From positions 1,240,001-1,304,000 of the forward strand of contig OZ244812.1 in NCBI GenBank assembly GCA_965220205.1: 64,000 nucleotides of DNA. The letters run 5' to 3'. Of this stretch, positions 8,402 through 17,638 are shown piece after piece; the stretch's first letter is position 1; each line of letters starts with the position of its first letter. The notes under the pieces are model-generated. The model was not told the DNA's origin and did not search any database. It saw only the letters and a list, made by a program, of their open reading frames with translations. The position numbers and the translations under genes are program-made. The stretch is from G965220205 sp965220205 (GTDB lineage: Bacteria; Chloroflexota; Dehalococcoidia; Lucifugimonadales; Australimonadaceae).

Positions 8402-8485
8402 AATGTCCCAAAATGTCCCAAAATGTCCCGGTTTAGAAGAATTTTGCTCCGCTCCTACTCGTAAACTCGTGCAATCTGCGAGTGG
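8402..8485 (-). repeat. Iteron array plus TTTACGAGT palindrome, solo copy
   Basis: Three direct copies of ATGTCCCAAA (8403-8429) followed by ACTCGTAAACTCGTGCAATC and TGCGAGTGG (8457-8485). Read on the minus strand this is the same order as in the MITEs at 38006 and 43931: CACTCG palindrome, spacer, then three GGGACATTTT iterons. The 8237-8613 gap otherwise holds low-complexity sequence (GGAATTCAGGGGTGGGG near 8290) with no supported gene. Confidence 0.75.
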
Positions 8486-8613
8486 ACGCACTGCGCCATC
8501 TTGGGACAATCTCCGCCAATTCGCGGCGTTCTATAGCTGTTTACTGGTACTTTGACGGTCATGCGACAGATGGAACGCCCCCAGGTTCCCAGCACAGCGA
8601 GGTAGGCTGGTCT

Positions 8614-9840
8614 ATGCCCACAGTCCCACTCGAACGTGCGTTGGCCGCGTCTGACCTCGCTTTGCTGCGCGCGCTTGGCGTTGCGGCGAGCGCGGCGGGC
8701 GCGCGCCTCTGGCTCGTGGGCGGCGCCGTGCGCGACGCGCTCCTCGAACGGACGGTGACAGACCTCGACCTCGCGTCGGCCGCGCCCGCGCGCGAGCTTG
8801 CGCCCGTGCTCGCAGCGGCAACCGGCGCAACCGTCGCCGCCCGTTCGGCGTTCGGCACGGTGAAGCTGCGCTTGGGCCAACGCGCGGTGGACCTAGCCAC
8901 GCTCCGTTCGGAGCGGTACGACCGCCCCGGCGCCCTGCCGTCGGTGGGCCCCGGCAACGTGCTCGCCGACCTCGCGCGGCGGGACTTCTCCATCAACGCC
9001 ATGGCCGCATCGCTCGCCCCCAGCGATTTCGGCGAGCTGCTCGACCCCGAGGGGGGACTCCCCGACCTGCGAGCCGGGAGGATTCGTATCCTCCACGAGC
9101 GGTCGTTTCAGGACGACGCGACTCGCATCCTTCGAGTCGTCCGGTATAGCGTGCGCCTCGGGTTCGCCGTGGACCGGGGCTCCGCTGCCTTCTTGCGGCG
9201 CGACCTCGCTTTCCTCGACGCCATCTCGTCGGCCAGGCTCCGCCGGGAGCTCGAACGCATGCTCGCCGAGCCGCTGGCCGTGCGCATGCTGGCCGCGGCT
9301 TGGCGTTCCGGCGTGCTCGCGACCGTACACCCCGCGTTGAGCAATCCCGCCCTCCGGGGGTCGCTGCGCCGCGCGGGGCGCGCCCGGCTCACGCCGCTGG
9401 CGCTGCTCGGCGTGCTGGTGTACGCTTCGACCGTGGACAGCGCCACGGCCATGGCGAGCAGGCTGGCATTGACTCGGATGCAAGCCTCGACCGTCGCGCA
9501 CACACAGCGGACCGCCGCCCTCGAACGGCGGATCGCGGGCGCCGCGCCCAGCACGGTTCACGAGTTGGTCGGCGGAGCGCCCACCGACTCGTTGCAGGCA
9601 AGCGCCGCAGCCGCCGCCGACCCAGCGGCGCGCCGGGCGCTCGCGCGCTACTTGGGGCGCTTGCGCATCGCTCGACCTCTGCTCGACGGCAACGATTTGA
9701 AGTCGTTGGGAGTGGAAGAAGGGCCCGGCATGGGGGCGTTGCTCGACGAATTGCGGCACCTCGCCCTCGACGGCAACCTCCGCTCGCGCGGCGGGGCCAT
9801 CGCGTACGTGAAGCGGGCCCTCGCGGAAGGACGAGCGTGA
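8614..9840 (+). CDS. cca: CCA-adding tRNA nucleotidyltransferase / poly(A) polymerase family
   Basis: Adds or repairs the 3' CCA of tRNA (or A tails). 408 residues from ATG 8614, preceded by GAGGT. Class II signatures: GGAVRD at about 36-41, catalytic carboxylates DLD at 50-52, and the RRDFSINAMA motif near 121, followed by the neck helices (DATRILRVVRYSVRLGF). The C-terminal half is Ala-rich helical with no HD domain. Whether it adds CCA, CC or A cannot be read from sequence alone. It overlaps the next gene by four bases (GTGA). Confidence 0.88.
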   Translation: MPTVPLERALAASDLALLRALGVAASAAGARLWLVGGAVRDALLERTVTDLDLASAAPARELAPVLAAATGATVAARSAFGTVKLRLGQRAVDLATLRSERYDRPGALPSVGPGNVLADLARRDFSINAMAASLAPSDFGELLDPEGGLPDLRAGRIRILHERSFQDDATRILRVVRYSVRLGFAVDRGSAAFLRRDLAFLDAISSARLRRELERMLAEPLAVRMLAAAWRSGVLATVHPALSNPALRGSLRRAGRARLTPLALLGVLVYASTVDSATAMASRLALTRMQASTVAHTQRTAALERRIAGAAPSTVHELVGGAPTDSLQASAAAAADPAARRALARYLGRLRIARPLLDGNDLKSLGVEEGPGMGALLDELRHLALDGNLRSRGGAIAYVKRALAEGRA

Positions 9841-10841
9841 AGGCAGTCTACATAGAGCGGCACGGCGACCCTTCCGTACTCGAGTACGGCGAGATGCCTG
9901 AGCCCTCCCCAGCGCCGGACGAGGTCGTCGTGAGCGTGCGCGCCGCATCGCTGAACAGGCTCGACCTGTACACGCGGGCCGGCATTCGCGGGACGAAGAT
10001 CCCCGACGCACAGATGCCGCGCATCCTCGGAGGCGACTGCGCCGGCGAGATCGCCGCCGTCGGCGCGGACGCGGCGGGCTTCAGCGTCGGTCAGCGGGTC
10101 GTCGTCAACCCGCTCATCACCACGGACCCCTCCCCCCAGATGCTCGGCACGCACCGCCACGGCTCCTACGCGGAGCTCGTCGCCGTGCCGGCGGCCAACG
10201 TCGTCCCTCTGCCGGAGTCGGTCAGCTTCGAGCTGGCGGCCTCCCTGCCCACCGTGTTCCTGCCGACATGGTCCATCATCGTCCGCGAGGCAAAGCTCCA
10301 ACCCCACGAGACCGCGCTCGTGCTCTCCGCGTCGAGCGGCGTCGGCGCCGCCGCAATCCAGCTCATCAAGGGCGTGGTCGGCGGCGCATGCATCGCGGCT
10401 ACCAGCACCGGCGAGAAGATCCAGAAGGCGTACGACCTAGGCGCTGACTACGCGATCAACTACCGGACCGAAGACCTGGCGCAACGCGTCAAGGACCTCA
10501 CCGCAGGCCGCGGAGTCGACCTCGTCGTCGATAGCGCGGGCGCGCTCTTCTTCGAGGCGGCCTACGCCTCACTGGCGCGCGGCGGGCGGTACGGCACGTG
10601 TGGAGTCACCAGCGGCTATCAGTCCCAGATTCACTTGGGCCAGCTGTTCAGCAAGGAGCTGCATGTGTTTGGCGTGTTCATGGGCTCCACCGCCGAGCTC
10701 CGGCAGATCGTGCAGGCCGCGGCCCGAGGCCAGCTGGCCGGAGCGATTCACCGGACCGCCCCGCTGTCCGATGCGGCCCTCCTCCACGAGGAGATGGAGC
10801 GCTCGGAACACTTCGGCAAGTTCGTCTTGACTACCGGCTGA
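9837..10841 (+). CDS. Zinc-binding-type NADPH:quinone oxidoreductase (MDR superfamily)
   Basis: 334 residues starting at GTG 9837 within the stop of cca. An MDR-family GroES-like N-terminus (MKAVYIERHGDPSVLEYGE, GGDCAGEIAAVG) precedes a Rossmann domain with SSGVGAAAIQLIKG for NADPH. The catalytic-zinc ligands of true alcohol dehydrogenases are not obvious, favouring a quinone or enone reductase. Substrate unknown. A second, more distant MDR gene is at 44184. The 3' end overlaps the convergent glycosylase gene by 11 bases. Confidence 0.8.
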   Translation: MKAVYIERHGDPSVLEYGEMPEPSPAPDEVVVSVRAASLNRLDLYTRAGIRGTKIPDAQMPRILGGDCAGEIAAVGADAAGFSVGQRVVVNPLITTDPSPQMLGTHRHGSYAELVAVPAANVVPLPESVSFELAASLPTVFLPTWSIIVREAKLQPHETALVLSASSGVGAAAIQLIKGVVGGACIAATSTGEKIQKAYDLGADYAINYRTEDLAQRVKDLTAGRGVDLVVDSAGALFFEAAYASLARGGRYGTCGVTSGYQSQIHLGQLFSKELHVFGVFMGSTAELRQIVQAAARGQLAGAIHRTAPLSDAALLHEEMERSEHFGKFVLTTG

Positions 10842-11733
10842 GCCGCGCCGCGTCCGAGGCACGGCCGGCCCGAGACGCCCGCTCGCGCTGCCGCACATCC
10901 CAGAACAGGTACTGGTTCGCATAGCCAGCGTCGCTTCCGAAGGTCTCCCACGCCCACTGCCGCACTGCGTCGTAGCTGACGTTGGCGGCGAGCCCGTACC
11001 AGTCCGAGACCGCCCGCCGCACCCAGCGGTCGGCGGGGAAGGCCTCGGTCCGGTCGAGCGAGAAGAGCATGGCGCAGTCGGCGATCTTGTCCCCGACCCC
11101 GCGCAAGGCCGTCAGCGCGGCTTGCACGTCCGCGTAGGCTGCGCCGCGGAGCAGGCCGAGGCGGATGTCGCCGCAGGCGACAGCCTCGGCTGCCGACGCG
11201 AGGTAGGGCGCGCGGAACCCGCAACCGAGCTCCCGCAGCCGCGCCTCCCCCGCCTCCGCGACAGCCCCCGGCGTGGGGAACGTTCGCCGCGTCACGCCGT
11301 CGAGCTCGCGGTCGTCTCCCAACGTGTCGGCCAGCAGCTCCACGGTGCGCGAGATGCGCGGGATGTTCGACGTGGACGACAGGATGAAACCCGCCAACGT
11401 CTCCCAGGGCTCCTGCCGCATCACCCGCAGGCCCGGGTAGTGAGCAATCGCCTTCCCGGCGCGCGGATCTGCGCTGAGCCGGGCCTGCACGGCCGGCAAG
11501 TCGTCCTCCAGCCGGAGGTAGGACGCAACGACTATCGCGACCTGCGCAGGCGGCGTCGGCGAGCTCTCGACGGCGACGCCGTCGCGCGTGCGGCTGAGCC
11601 GCACGATGTCGCCGCCAATCACCCCCGTCCAGCGCCCACGGTCGTCCTCGCGCCAGCGGAAGCACTGGCCGCTCGCCAGCGTGCTCGGGAGGTCAAGCGG
11701 CTGATCGACCGCCAACACGACCCCGCTGCTCAT
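10831..11733 (-). CDS. OGG1-like 8-oxoguanine DNA glycosylase/AP lyase
   Basis: 300 residues. The N-terminal OGG_N-type region (LASGQCFRWREDD) precedes the HhH-GPD domain. The hairpin LRGVGDKIADC carries the catalytic lysine K216, and the aspartate D235 in FPADRWVRR is at the expected spacing. This is the OGG1/OGG_N arrangement (bifunctional glycosylase, base excision of oxidised guanine) rather than MutM. Its ATG overlaps the stop of the helicase gene upstream (ATGA), so the two repair genes form an operon. Confidence 0.85.
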   Translation of the reverse strand: MSSGVVLAVDQPLDLPSTLASGQCFRWREDDRGRWTGVIGGDIVRLSRTRDGVAVESSPTPPAQVAIVVASYLRLEDDLPAVQARLSADPRAGKAIAHYPGLRVMRQEPWETLAGFILSSTSNIPRISRTVELLADTLGDDRELDGVTRRTFPTPGAVAEAGEARLRELGCGFRAPYLASAAEAVACGDIRLGLLRGAAYADVQAALTALRGVGDKIADCAMLFSLDRTEAFPADRWVRRAVSDWYGLAANVSYDAVRQWAWETFGSDAGYANQYLFWDVRQRERASRAGRASDAARLSR

Positions 11734-14456
11734 CCCCCGCCCGCCCCGGTGAGCCAGCGCTGCACGCCGGAAGCGACCTCGGCCAGCGGGGCGCGCAGCA
11801 CCGATGCCGGCGGCAGGGAACTGAGGAACGTGGCGCCGTACGGCTTCGACGTGATGCGGCTGTCAAGCACCACCACGACCCCGTGGTCGCTCTTGCTCCT
11901 GATGAGCCTGCCGAACCCCTGCCGGAACCGCAGCACCGCCTGCGGGACCGCGTACTCCATGAACGGGCGGTCGTAGAGCGCGGAGCGGGCCGCGAACACC
12001 GGCTCCGTCGGCACGTTGAACGGCAGCCGCGCGACCACCAGCACCTTCATGGCATTGTCCGCAATGTCGACGCCCTCCCAGAAGCTCGACGTGCCGAGCA
12101 GCACGGCCTTCGGGTCCGTCTGGAATCGGGTGAGGAGCTGCTGCGGCGTCCCGTCCACGCCTTGGGCGAGCACCGCGATTCCCCGCGCCGCCAGCGTCCG
12201 GCGGAGCGCGGCAGCCGCGCCCCGGATCGCCGCGTGGGAGGTGAACAGCGCCAGCGTCCGCCCCCCGGCGCCGAACGCAAGCCCCCTGATCACGCCCGCG
12301 ACCGCGTCCGGGTACCGCCGGGCGCCGGGCTCGGGCACATCGGTCGGCAGGCACAAGAGCACCGCCTTCCGATAATCGAACGGCGACCCGAGCCACAGCT
12401 CCTCCGCCTCGTCGAGGCCGAGCCTGCCGCGCACATGCGCGAAACCGCCGCTGACCATCATCGTGGCGCTCGTGAGCACCACGCTGCGCTTCTCGCCGAA
12501 CAGCTCCGCGTTCAGCCGCGGGCCGACGTCCAACGGCGCTCCGCTGAGGCTGAGCGGCCCCGCGGCCCGGCCCAGCCAGTACACCATCTGCTCGTCCGGG
12601 CTCGACACGAAGCCGGCGACGTCGTCGCGCGCCTCGGCCTCGTCGCCCAGCCACTCGGCCAGGCTCCCCCGCATCTCGTCGAGCCCCGGTACTTCGTCCG
12701 GCGATAGCTCCTCGGCCTCCCGCAGCAGCGCCGCGGCGCGCTCTTCCGACTCCTCGGCGGCGCGCTGGAACGCATCGCCCGCGATCTCGATCTCCGACCA
12801 GGCGGGTTGCGCGCGCAGCCCCGGCGTGATGCGCAGCTCGCCGTCGTCGCCCGCGTCCTGCGAACGCTGACTCGCGGCGAACGCGGCAAGGTGGGCCGAC
12901 AGCTCCGCCCAGGTGTCGCGCACGCGGTAGAGGGGCAACTGCGCCTCCTCAAGCCGGTTCGCCATCGTCTGCATGCGCGGCTCCTCCAACCGTCCTGCCC
13001 TCACCGCGTTGCCAAGGCTGTGGACGATGTTGCCCAACCGCTCGACCAGGTCCTCGACCGTCGATTGCAAGACGCGGAACCCGAACTGTCGTGTGGCCTC
13101 GTCCTCGAGGTTGTGGGCCTCGTCGACGATGAGGTAGTCGAAATCGGGAAGCACCGTTCCGCCGACCTGCATGTTCGACAGCAGCAGCGCGTGGTTCACC
13201 ACGAGCACGTGGGCCGCGTTCGCCGTGTCGCGGGCGTGTCGATAGAAGCAAGCGCCCTCCCGAGCGCCGGGGCACATGGAGAAGTTCGTGGCCGACAGCC
13301 GGTCCCACATCGTCAGGTCCCGGCCCTTGATCGAGAGCTCGGCGCGATCGCCGGTCCGCGTCTCGCGCAGCCACGGCAGCGTCTTCGCCAGCATCTTGGC
13401 GTCGTCGGGGCCCACCAGATCGCTGTTCGCGACCGCCTGCCACCTGCGGAGACAGAGGTAGTTCGCCTTCCCCTTGAGCTGCGCGTAGCGGAAGTTGGCC
13501 ACATCGAGGCCCGGGACGCCCCGCAGCGCCTCGGCAACGTCGGGAATGTCCTTCGCCACGAGCTGCTCTTGCAGGTTGATCGTATTCGTCGACACGACAA
13601 CGCGGGCGTTGTTGCGGATGGCGAACAGCATCGCGGGCAGCAGATAGGCAACCGACTTGCCGATGCCGGTCCCGCCCTCGACGACGAGGTGGTGCGGCTC
13701 GCCGTCGTCCGCTCGCGACCCCAGAGCGTCCGCGACGGCGCAGGCCATCGCGATCTGCTCGTCACGCGGCTCGTAGCGCGGGAACCGCGCGGCCAGCGCT
13801 CCGCCGTCAGATAGCAGGCGTGCAATCTCGGCGGGGTCGAGCGGCTGTGGCGGCTTCGGCGAACCGACGGGCCGTGGCCGCTCCAAGCGCTGCGCGATCT
13901 CCCGTTGGTCGACTCCGTCGATAGGGCCCGCGTCGAGGGAGGTTGACGCGTCGGCAAGGGCCGCCAGGAGGACCGACAGCGGGCTGTGCGCTCGCGCGAG
14001 CAGGTCTGCCTGGCGATGGAGGACCGACGCCGGCCGTTCGCGACCGCGCCGCACCAGCTCCTCATAGACCAACCGGGTCACATCGACAGCCGATGACGCA
14101 GGGGGCGCCTCCACTCCCACCATCGCCGCAAGCTCGGACAGCGACGCCTCCTCTCCACGAGGAAGGAGCAGACCGGCGAGCTCGCCGAGGTCCCACCACT
14201 CGCCGGACGACAGGATGTCTGCTCCGCCCAACAGATCCGCCGTCCTGCCGAGGTCGTGACCCACGATGGGCAACTCGCCGACGAACGCCGGGAACAGACT
14301 CCCGCCGGCGGCCGGGTCGTGCGTGAACGTGTCCACCACGCGGCCCGCGTGCGCTTTGACCGCGCGGACCGCGCCCTTCCCTCTGCCGGAGATCCTCGAC
14401 TCCACCGCAACCGCTACGACTGGAGAGTCGAGCGGATGGACCAGCGAAAGGCGCAT
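11730..14456 (-). CDS. dinG: DinG/XPD-type ATP-dependent DNA helicase with a degenerate exonuclease domain
   Basis: 908 residues from ATG 14456; GTG 14477 is an alternative and neither has a clear Shine-Dalgarno. Residues 1-160 resemble a DEDDh exonuclease fold (GHDLGRTADLL, DLGELAGLLLPRGEE), but the DxE of motif I reads VAVES, so nuclease activity is doubtful. The helicase follows: Walker A GGTGIGKS (about 260), DEAH (about 446), and C-terminal motifs TSSFWEGVDIAD and RQGFGRLIRS. Three Fe-S Cys are visible (NYLC, SMCPG, GACFY), one fewer than usual. Probably unwinds DNA in repair or R-loop removal. Confidence 0.85.
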   Translation of the reverse strand: MRLSLVHPLDSPVVAVAVESRISGRGKGAVRAVKAHAGRVVDTFTHDPAAGGSLFPAFVGELPIVGHDLGRTADLLGGADILSSGEWWDLGELAGLLLPRGEEASLSELAAMVGVEAPPASSAVDVTRLVYEELVRRGRERPASVLHRQADLLARAHSPLSVLLAALADASTSLDAGPIDGVDQREIAQRLERPRPVGSPKPPQPLDPAEIARLLSDGGALAARFPRYEPRDEQIAMACAVADALGSRADDGEPHHLVVEGGTGIGKSVAYLLPAMLFAIRNNARVVVSTNTINLQEQLVAKDIPDVAEALRGVPGLDVANFRYAQLKGKANYLCLRRWQAVANSDLVGPDDAKMLAKTLPWLRETRTGDRAELSIKGRDLTMWDRLSATNFSMCPGAREGACFYRHARDTANAAHVLVVNHALLLSNMQVGGTVLPDFDYLIVDEAHNLEDEATRQFGFRVLQSTVEDLVERLGNIVHSLGNAVRAGRLEEPRMQTMANRLEEAQLPLYRVRDTWAELSAHLAAFAASQRSQDAGDDGELRITPGLRAQPAWSEIEIAGDAFQRAAEESEERAAALLREAEELSPDEVPGLDEMRGSLAEWLGDEAEARDDVAGFVSSPDEQMVYWLGRAAGPLSLSGAPLDVGPRLNAELFGEKRSVVLTSATMMVSGGFAHVRGRLGLDEAEELWLGSPFDYRKAVLLCLPTDVPEPGARRYPDAVAGVIRGLAFGAGGRTLALFTSHAAIRGAAAALRRTLAARGIAVLAQGVDGTPQQLLTRFQTDPKAVLLGTSSFWEGVDIADNAMKVLVVARLPFNVPTEPVFAARSALYDRPFMEYAVPQAVLRFRQGFGRLIRSKSDHGVVVVLDSRITSKPYGATFLSSLPPASVLRAPLAEVASGVQRWLTGAGGG

Positions 14457-14606
14457 CGGGATGGGGTGTTCGCTCACAGCGCCGACCACGGTACGCGAGG
14501 GGCGCGACACGGCGCAAGCGCTCGGCGCTCCCCGCCCTTGACCCTCCCGCGAACCGGGCCGCACAATGCGGTCAACCTACGCGGCAGCAGCGCTGCCAGG
14601 GGTCGC

Positions 14607-15290
14607 ATGGCCACGACACCAGCGAAATCGGCCTTCGTCGACTCGGTCATCGCCGAGATCATCCAGCCCGGCATCGACCGGCTCATGGAGAGCCGCTACT
14701 TCACCGACCTACGCGAGGGCAAGCTGACCGTCCGTCGGATGCAGGGCTTCGCGCTTCAGCACTACATCCACAACATGGGCATATTGAAGGCGTTCGCTCT
14801 TGGCGCCGCGCAGAACGCCGCCAACGACCGCACGTTCATGGCGTACGCAACCGGCATGAGCGAGGAGTTGACGCACCCGAACATGTGCAAGACGTTCGGC
14901 TATGCCCTTGGCCTGACCGAGGCAGACTTCGACAAGGCCGCGCCCACGCTGGGGTGTCTCGCGCACACCGCGGTCTGCATACACGGCATGTACCTGGCCA
15001 ACGTCGCCGAGATGCGGGCCAACGCCCTCTCCAACGAGTCCATGGTGCAGCGCTACGCCGCCGAGTTCGACGACTGCCTCCGCAAGCCGCCCTACGGTCT
15101 ATCCGACGATGCGCTCGAGTTCTTCGTCGTCCACAAGGGCGCCGACGTCGAACACACGGAGCGCGCCGCCAACGCCATCGCCGACCTGGTCACGACTGAC
15201 GAGGACGCGGAGAAGGTCCGGGCCATGTGCCGGCACATGGCGCGCCTCAAGCTCGGCAAGTTCGACAGCATCTACGACGAGTACGCATAG
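14607..15290 (+). CDS. Heme-oxygenase-fold diiron protein (TenA/CADD-like)
   Basis: 227 residues, all-helical pattern. E87-x2-H90 (EELTH), E135, and H176-x3-D180-x2-H183 (VVHKGADVEH) match in order and spacing the E, H, E, H-D-H metal ligands of Chlamydia CADD and of heme-oxygenase-like diiron oxidases. A thiaminase role is less likely since thiamine-site residues are not recognisable. The predicted role is O2-dependent oxidation of a small molecule. The amidohydrolase gene starts 53 bp downstream on the same strand, probably the same operon. Confidence 0.7.
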   Translation: MATTPAKSAFVDSVIAEIIQPGIDRLMESRYFTDLREGKLTVRRMQGFALQHYIHNMGILKAFALGAAQNAANDRTFMAYATGMSEELTHPNMCKTFGYALGLTEADFDKAAPTLGCLAHTAVCIHGMYLANVAEMRANALSNESMVQRYAAEFDDCLRKPPYGLSDDALEFFVVHKGADVEHTERAANAIADLVTTDEDAEKVRAMCRHMARLKLGKFDSIYDEYA

Positions 15291-15343
15291 GGGCCGCGCG
15301 CCAAGCAGGCGCGCAGAGGCCACGAAGCGAGAGGAGCCAACCG

Positions 15344-16453
15344 ATGCCCGGCGTTATCGACGCGGACACGCACATCATCGAGCACCCCGGCGTGTGGGAG
15401 CTGTTCGACGAGGCCATGTATGAACGCAGGCCCAAGCTGGCCAGCATGAGCGACTCGGACGATCGGCGCAGCTCCGTCTGGATGATCGACGGCGCCGCCG
15501 TCCCCAAGCGCACCGGCAAGGGGAGCGTTGCCCTCGCTGTTGGCGGATCGGAGTCCGAAGACAACCGCACCGACATCGCATCGTCCGTGCGCTACATCAC
15601 TGACCCAGCCGCCCGCGTGCGCGATATGGACAAGCGCGGAGTGGAGACCGAGGTCGTGTTCCCCACGCTGCTGCTCGCCTACGTAACGCAGGACGCCGAC
15701 CTCGAAGTCGCGATCTGCAGGTCCTACAACCGCTACTTGAGCAGGGCGTGGCGCGAGGCGGGCGACCGCCTCCGTTGGGTCGTCGTGCCCCCCCTGCGCA
15801 ATATCGAAGAGTCCGTCCGTGAAATCGAATCGGCGCGCGACAACGGCGCCGTCGGCGTGTTCTTCCGGGGCGTCGAGGGCGACCGCTCGCTGGCGGAGCC
15901 CTACTTTTTCCCCGTCTACGAGGCAGCGAGCCGCCTCGGTATGGCCATCTCGGTCCATACCGGAGCGGGGGCGCCTGGCGTCACGAGCGTGTTCGACCGC
16001 ACTGTGAGTCACAACTTGCCCCACGTCCGGTCGCTGCCCATCTTCGCGTTCCGGGACATCGTCGCGCACAAGATCCCCGAGCGGTTCCCCGGCATGCGGA
16101 TCGGGTTCATCGAAGCCTCCGCCTCGTGGGCGCCCTATGTGCTGCACCACCTCAGCCGGTCGAGCCGGTCGGGCACAGCAGGGGCCAACCCCGACCCAAC
16201 GCTCGAGTGGGGCCCCAAGCTCTTCCGTGACTACCGCCTCTACATAGCCGCCGAGGCCGACGAGGACCTCCCCTACCTTCTCCAGCACATCGGGCCGGAC
16301 AACATGATCATGGGCTCCGACTACGGCCACCAGGACCAGTCGAAAGAGGACGGCATGGTCGCGCTGATGCGCCGGCGCGAAGACATCCCGCCCGAAATCG
16401 TCGAGAAGATCCTCAGCGACAACCCCCGTCGCTACTACGGACTCGACGGGTAG
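15344..16453 (+). CDS. Amidohydrolase_2 family protein (COG2159), paralog 1
   Basis: 369 residues, TIM barrel of the ACMSD-like amidohydrolase_2 family. The first metal motif is D6-x-D8-x-H10-x2-E13 (DADTHIIE). A mid-barrel His is in VHTGAG, GFIEASASWAPYVLHHL marks strand 6-7, and GSDYGHQD holds the last metal Asp. AGGAG lies eight bases upstream of ATG 15344. It follows a CADD-like gene, and the same pairing recurs at 23830-25933. Hydrolase or decarboxylase; substrate unknown. Confidence 0.8.
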   Translation: MPGVIDADTHIIEHPGVWELFDEAMYERRPKLASMSDSDDRRSSVWMIDGAAVPKRTGKGSVALAVGGSESEDNRTDIASSVRYITDPAARVRDMDKRGVETEVVFPTLLLAYVTQDADLEVAICRSYNRYLSRAWREAGDRLRWVVVPPLRNIEESVREIESARDNGAVGVFFRGVEGDRSLAEPYFFPVYEAASRLGMAISVHTGAGAPGVTSVFDRTVSHNLPHVRSLPIFAFRDIVAHKIPERFPGMRIGFIEASASWAPYVLHHLSRSSRSGTAGANPDPTLEWGPKLFRDYRLYIAAEADEDLPYLLQHIGPDNMIMGSDYGHQDQSKEDGMVALMRRREDIPPEIVEKILSDNPRRYYGLDG

Positions 16454-16475
16454 CGGCGGACCGGACTGCGACGAT

Positions 16476-17189
16476 ATGAGTTTCCTCTCGAGGCTATGCG
16501 GCGTCCCTCGCTCGTCCATCAAGAGGCGCGTTGCCCAGCGCCTCGGCGGAGCAATCGTGAAGTCGCGGGAAGGCCATACCGTCGTCGTGAGCGATTTCGG
16601 GGGCTGGAACGCCATTTTCGACATCGACTCGCCGAACGACGGCCCTCCCATGATGTTCCTCGGTCCCGGGCACGCGACGCGGATTGCTATGCCCTTTCAG
16701 GCTCGGGACGAATTCTCGATCGAGGTCAGGCGACGGCGCATGATCGGCGACGCCATCTTTCGCGAGCGCTCCAGCTGGCGGAGAGACGCCCCGATGACCT
16801 GGGACGACCGCTTCGATGAGTTGCGGTCGCAGCTCACGCCCCCCGAGACTGAGTGGGGCTTCGGCGATTTTGACTACGAGTTCGCTATCCGCACCAACGA
16901 CGAACAGCGGACGCGGGAGCTGTTCGCCGACCCGAATATCCGCGCGTCTGTCCAGCGTCAACGAACGGTGGACCTCAGGGTTGAGCGCGTAAGCCCTTGG
17001 CTCACCTCGATTGCATGGTCCCGCACGGGGGACCTCGGCGTCGTGAGCTTCCAGGACACGAAGATCGTCGACGATATCGACCGCATCGAGTCTCTCCACC
17101 TGGCGTTGGACGAGATCAGGGCGCGCCTAGTGTCCGTGGGCGCGGCGTCCATGATTGCCCCAAATCTCTTCGCAAACACGCTCGATTGA
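16476..17189 (+). CDS. Hypothetical protein
   Basis: 237 residues; I do not recognise a family. It is soluble, mixed alpha/beta, with a central PPMMFLGPGHATRIAMPF segment and two-stranded patterns (FDYEFAIRTN, VDLRVERVSP, GDLGVVSFQD). No signal peptide, although the N-terminal MSFLSRLCGVPRSSIKRR is basic. It starts 22 bp after the amidohydrolase stop with no good Shine-Dalgarno, so may be translated with it. Codon use matches its neighbours. Confidence 0.5.
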   Translation: MSFLSRLCGVPRSSIKRRVAQRLGGAIVKSREGHTVVVSDFGGWNAIFDIDSPNDGPPMMFLGPGHATRIAMPFQARDEFSIEVRRRRMIGDAIFRERSSWRRDAPMTWDDRFDELRSQLTPPETEWGFGDFDYEFAIRTNDEQRTRELFADPNIRASVQRQRTVDLRVERVSPWLTSIAWSRTGDLGVVSFQDTKIVDDIDRIESLHLALDEIRARLVSVGAASMIAPNLFANTLD

Positions 17190-17205
17190 GCGCCGGGCGT
17201 CGGTC

Positions 17206-17595
17206 TTACTCGACGTAGGCGACTGCTTCGATCTCCACGATGAACTCGGGCCTCGCCAGCCGCGAGACGACCACCAACGTGCTCGTCGGCGGCGCGTCGC
17301 CGAAGCGTCCCGCCCGGGCGGCGCGGACCGCGTCCAGGCGCCCTTCGCCCACGACGTAGGTCGTCGTCTTCACGATGTCGGCGAGCGCTCCGCCAACCGA
17401 CTCGGCGGCCTTGGCGAGATTCCTGAACACCTGCTCCACCTGCGCGGCCGGGTCCCCGACGCCCACCACGTCGCCTCGCTCGTTCGACGCTGTCTGACCC
17501 GCGATGAACACCCACGGCCCGACTTTGATCACGTGGGTGTACCGGTTCTCGTTAGGGGACATCCCCTCTGGCTGCAAGCGTTCGACGTCCGTCAC
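17206..17595 (-). CDS. RidA/YjgF-family deaminase
   Basis: 129 residues, the usual length. The GTG at 17595 is chosen because AAGGAG sits six bases upstream; ATG 17562 would remove the first strand. RidA proteins hydrolyse reactive enamines/imines. VGPWVFIAGQTA, the VFRNLAKAAESVG helix and RPEFIVEIEAVA (with the conserved Arg and Glu) are visible. Gene-level paralog function cannot be separated here. Confidence 0.9.
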   Translation of the reverse strand: MTDVERLQPEGMSPNENRYTHVIKVGPWVFIAGQTASNERGDVVGVGDPAAQVEQVFRNLAKAAESVGGALADIVKTTTYVVGEGRLDAVRAARAGRFGDAPPTSTLVVVSRLARPEFIVEIEAVAYVE

Positions 17596-17638
17596 AGTCC
17601 AACTCCTTCCCGCAGACTACCCAAGATTCCCCCTCATC

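Noticed and set aside
15272..16651. Long open frame antisense to the amidohydrolase
   Set aside because: GC-rich genes yield long antisense frames. The + strand has a Shine-Dalgarno and clear family motifs.
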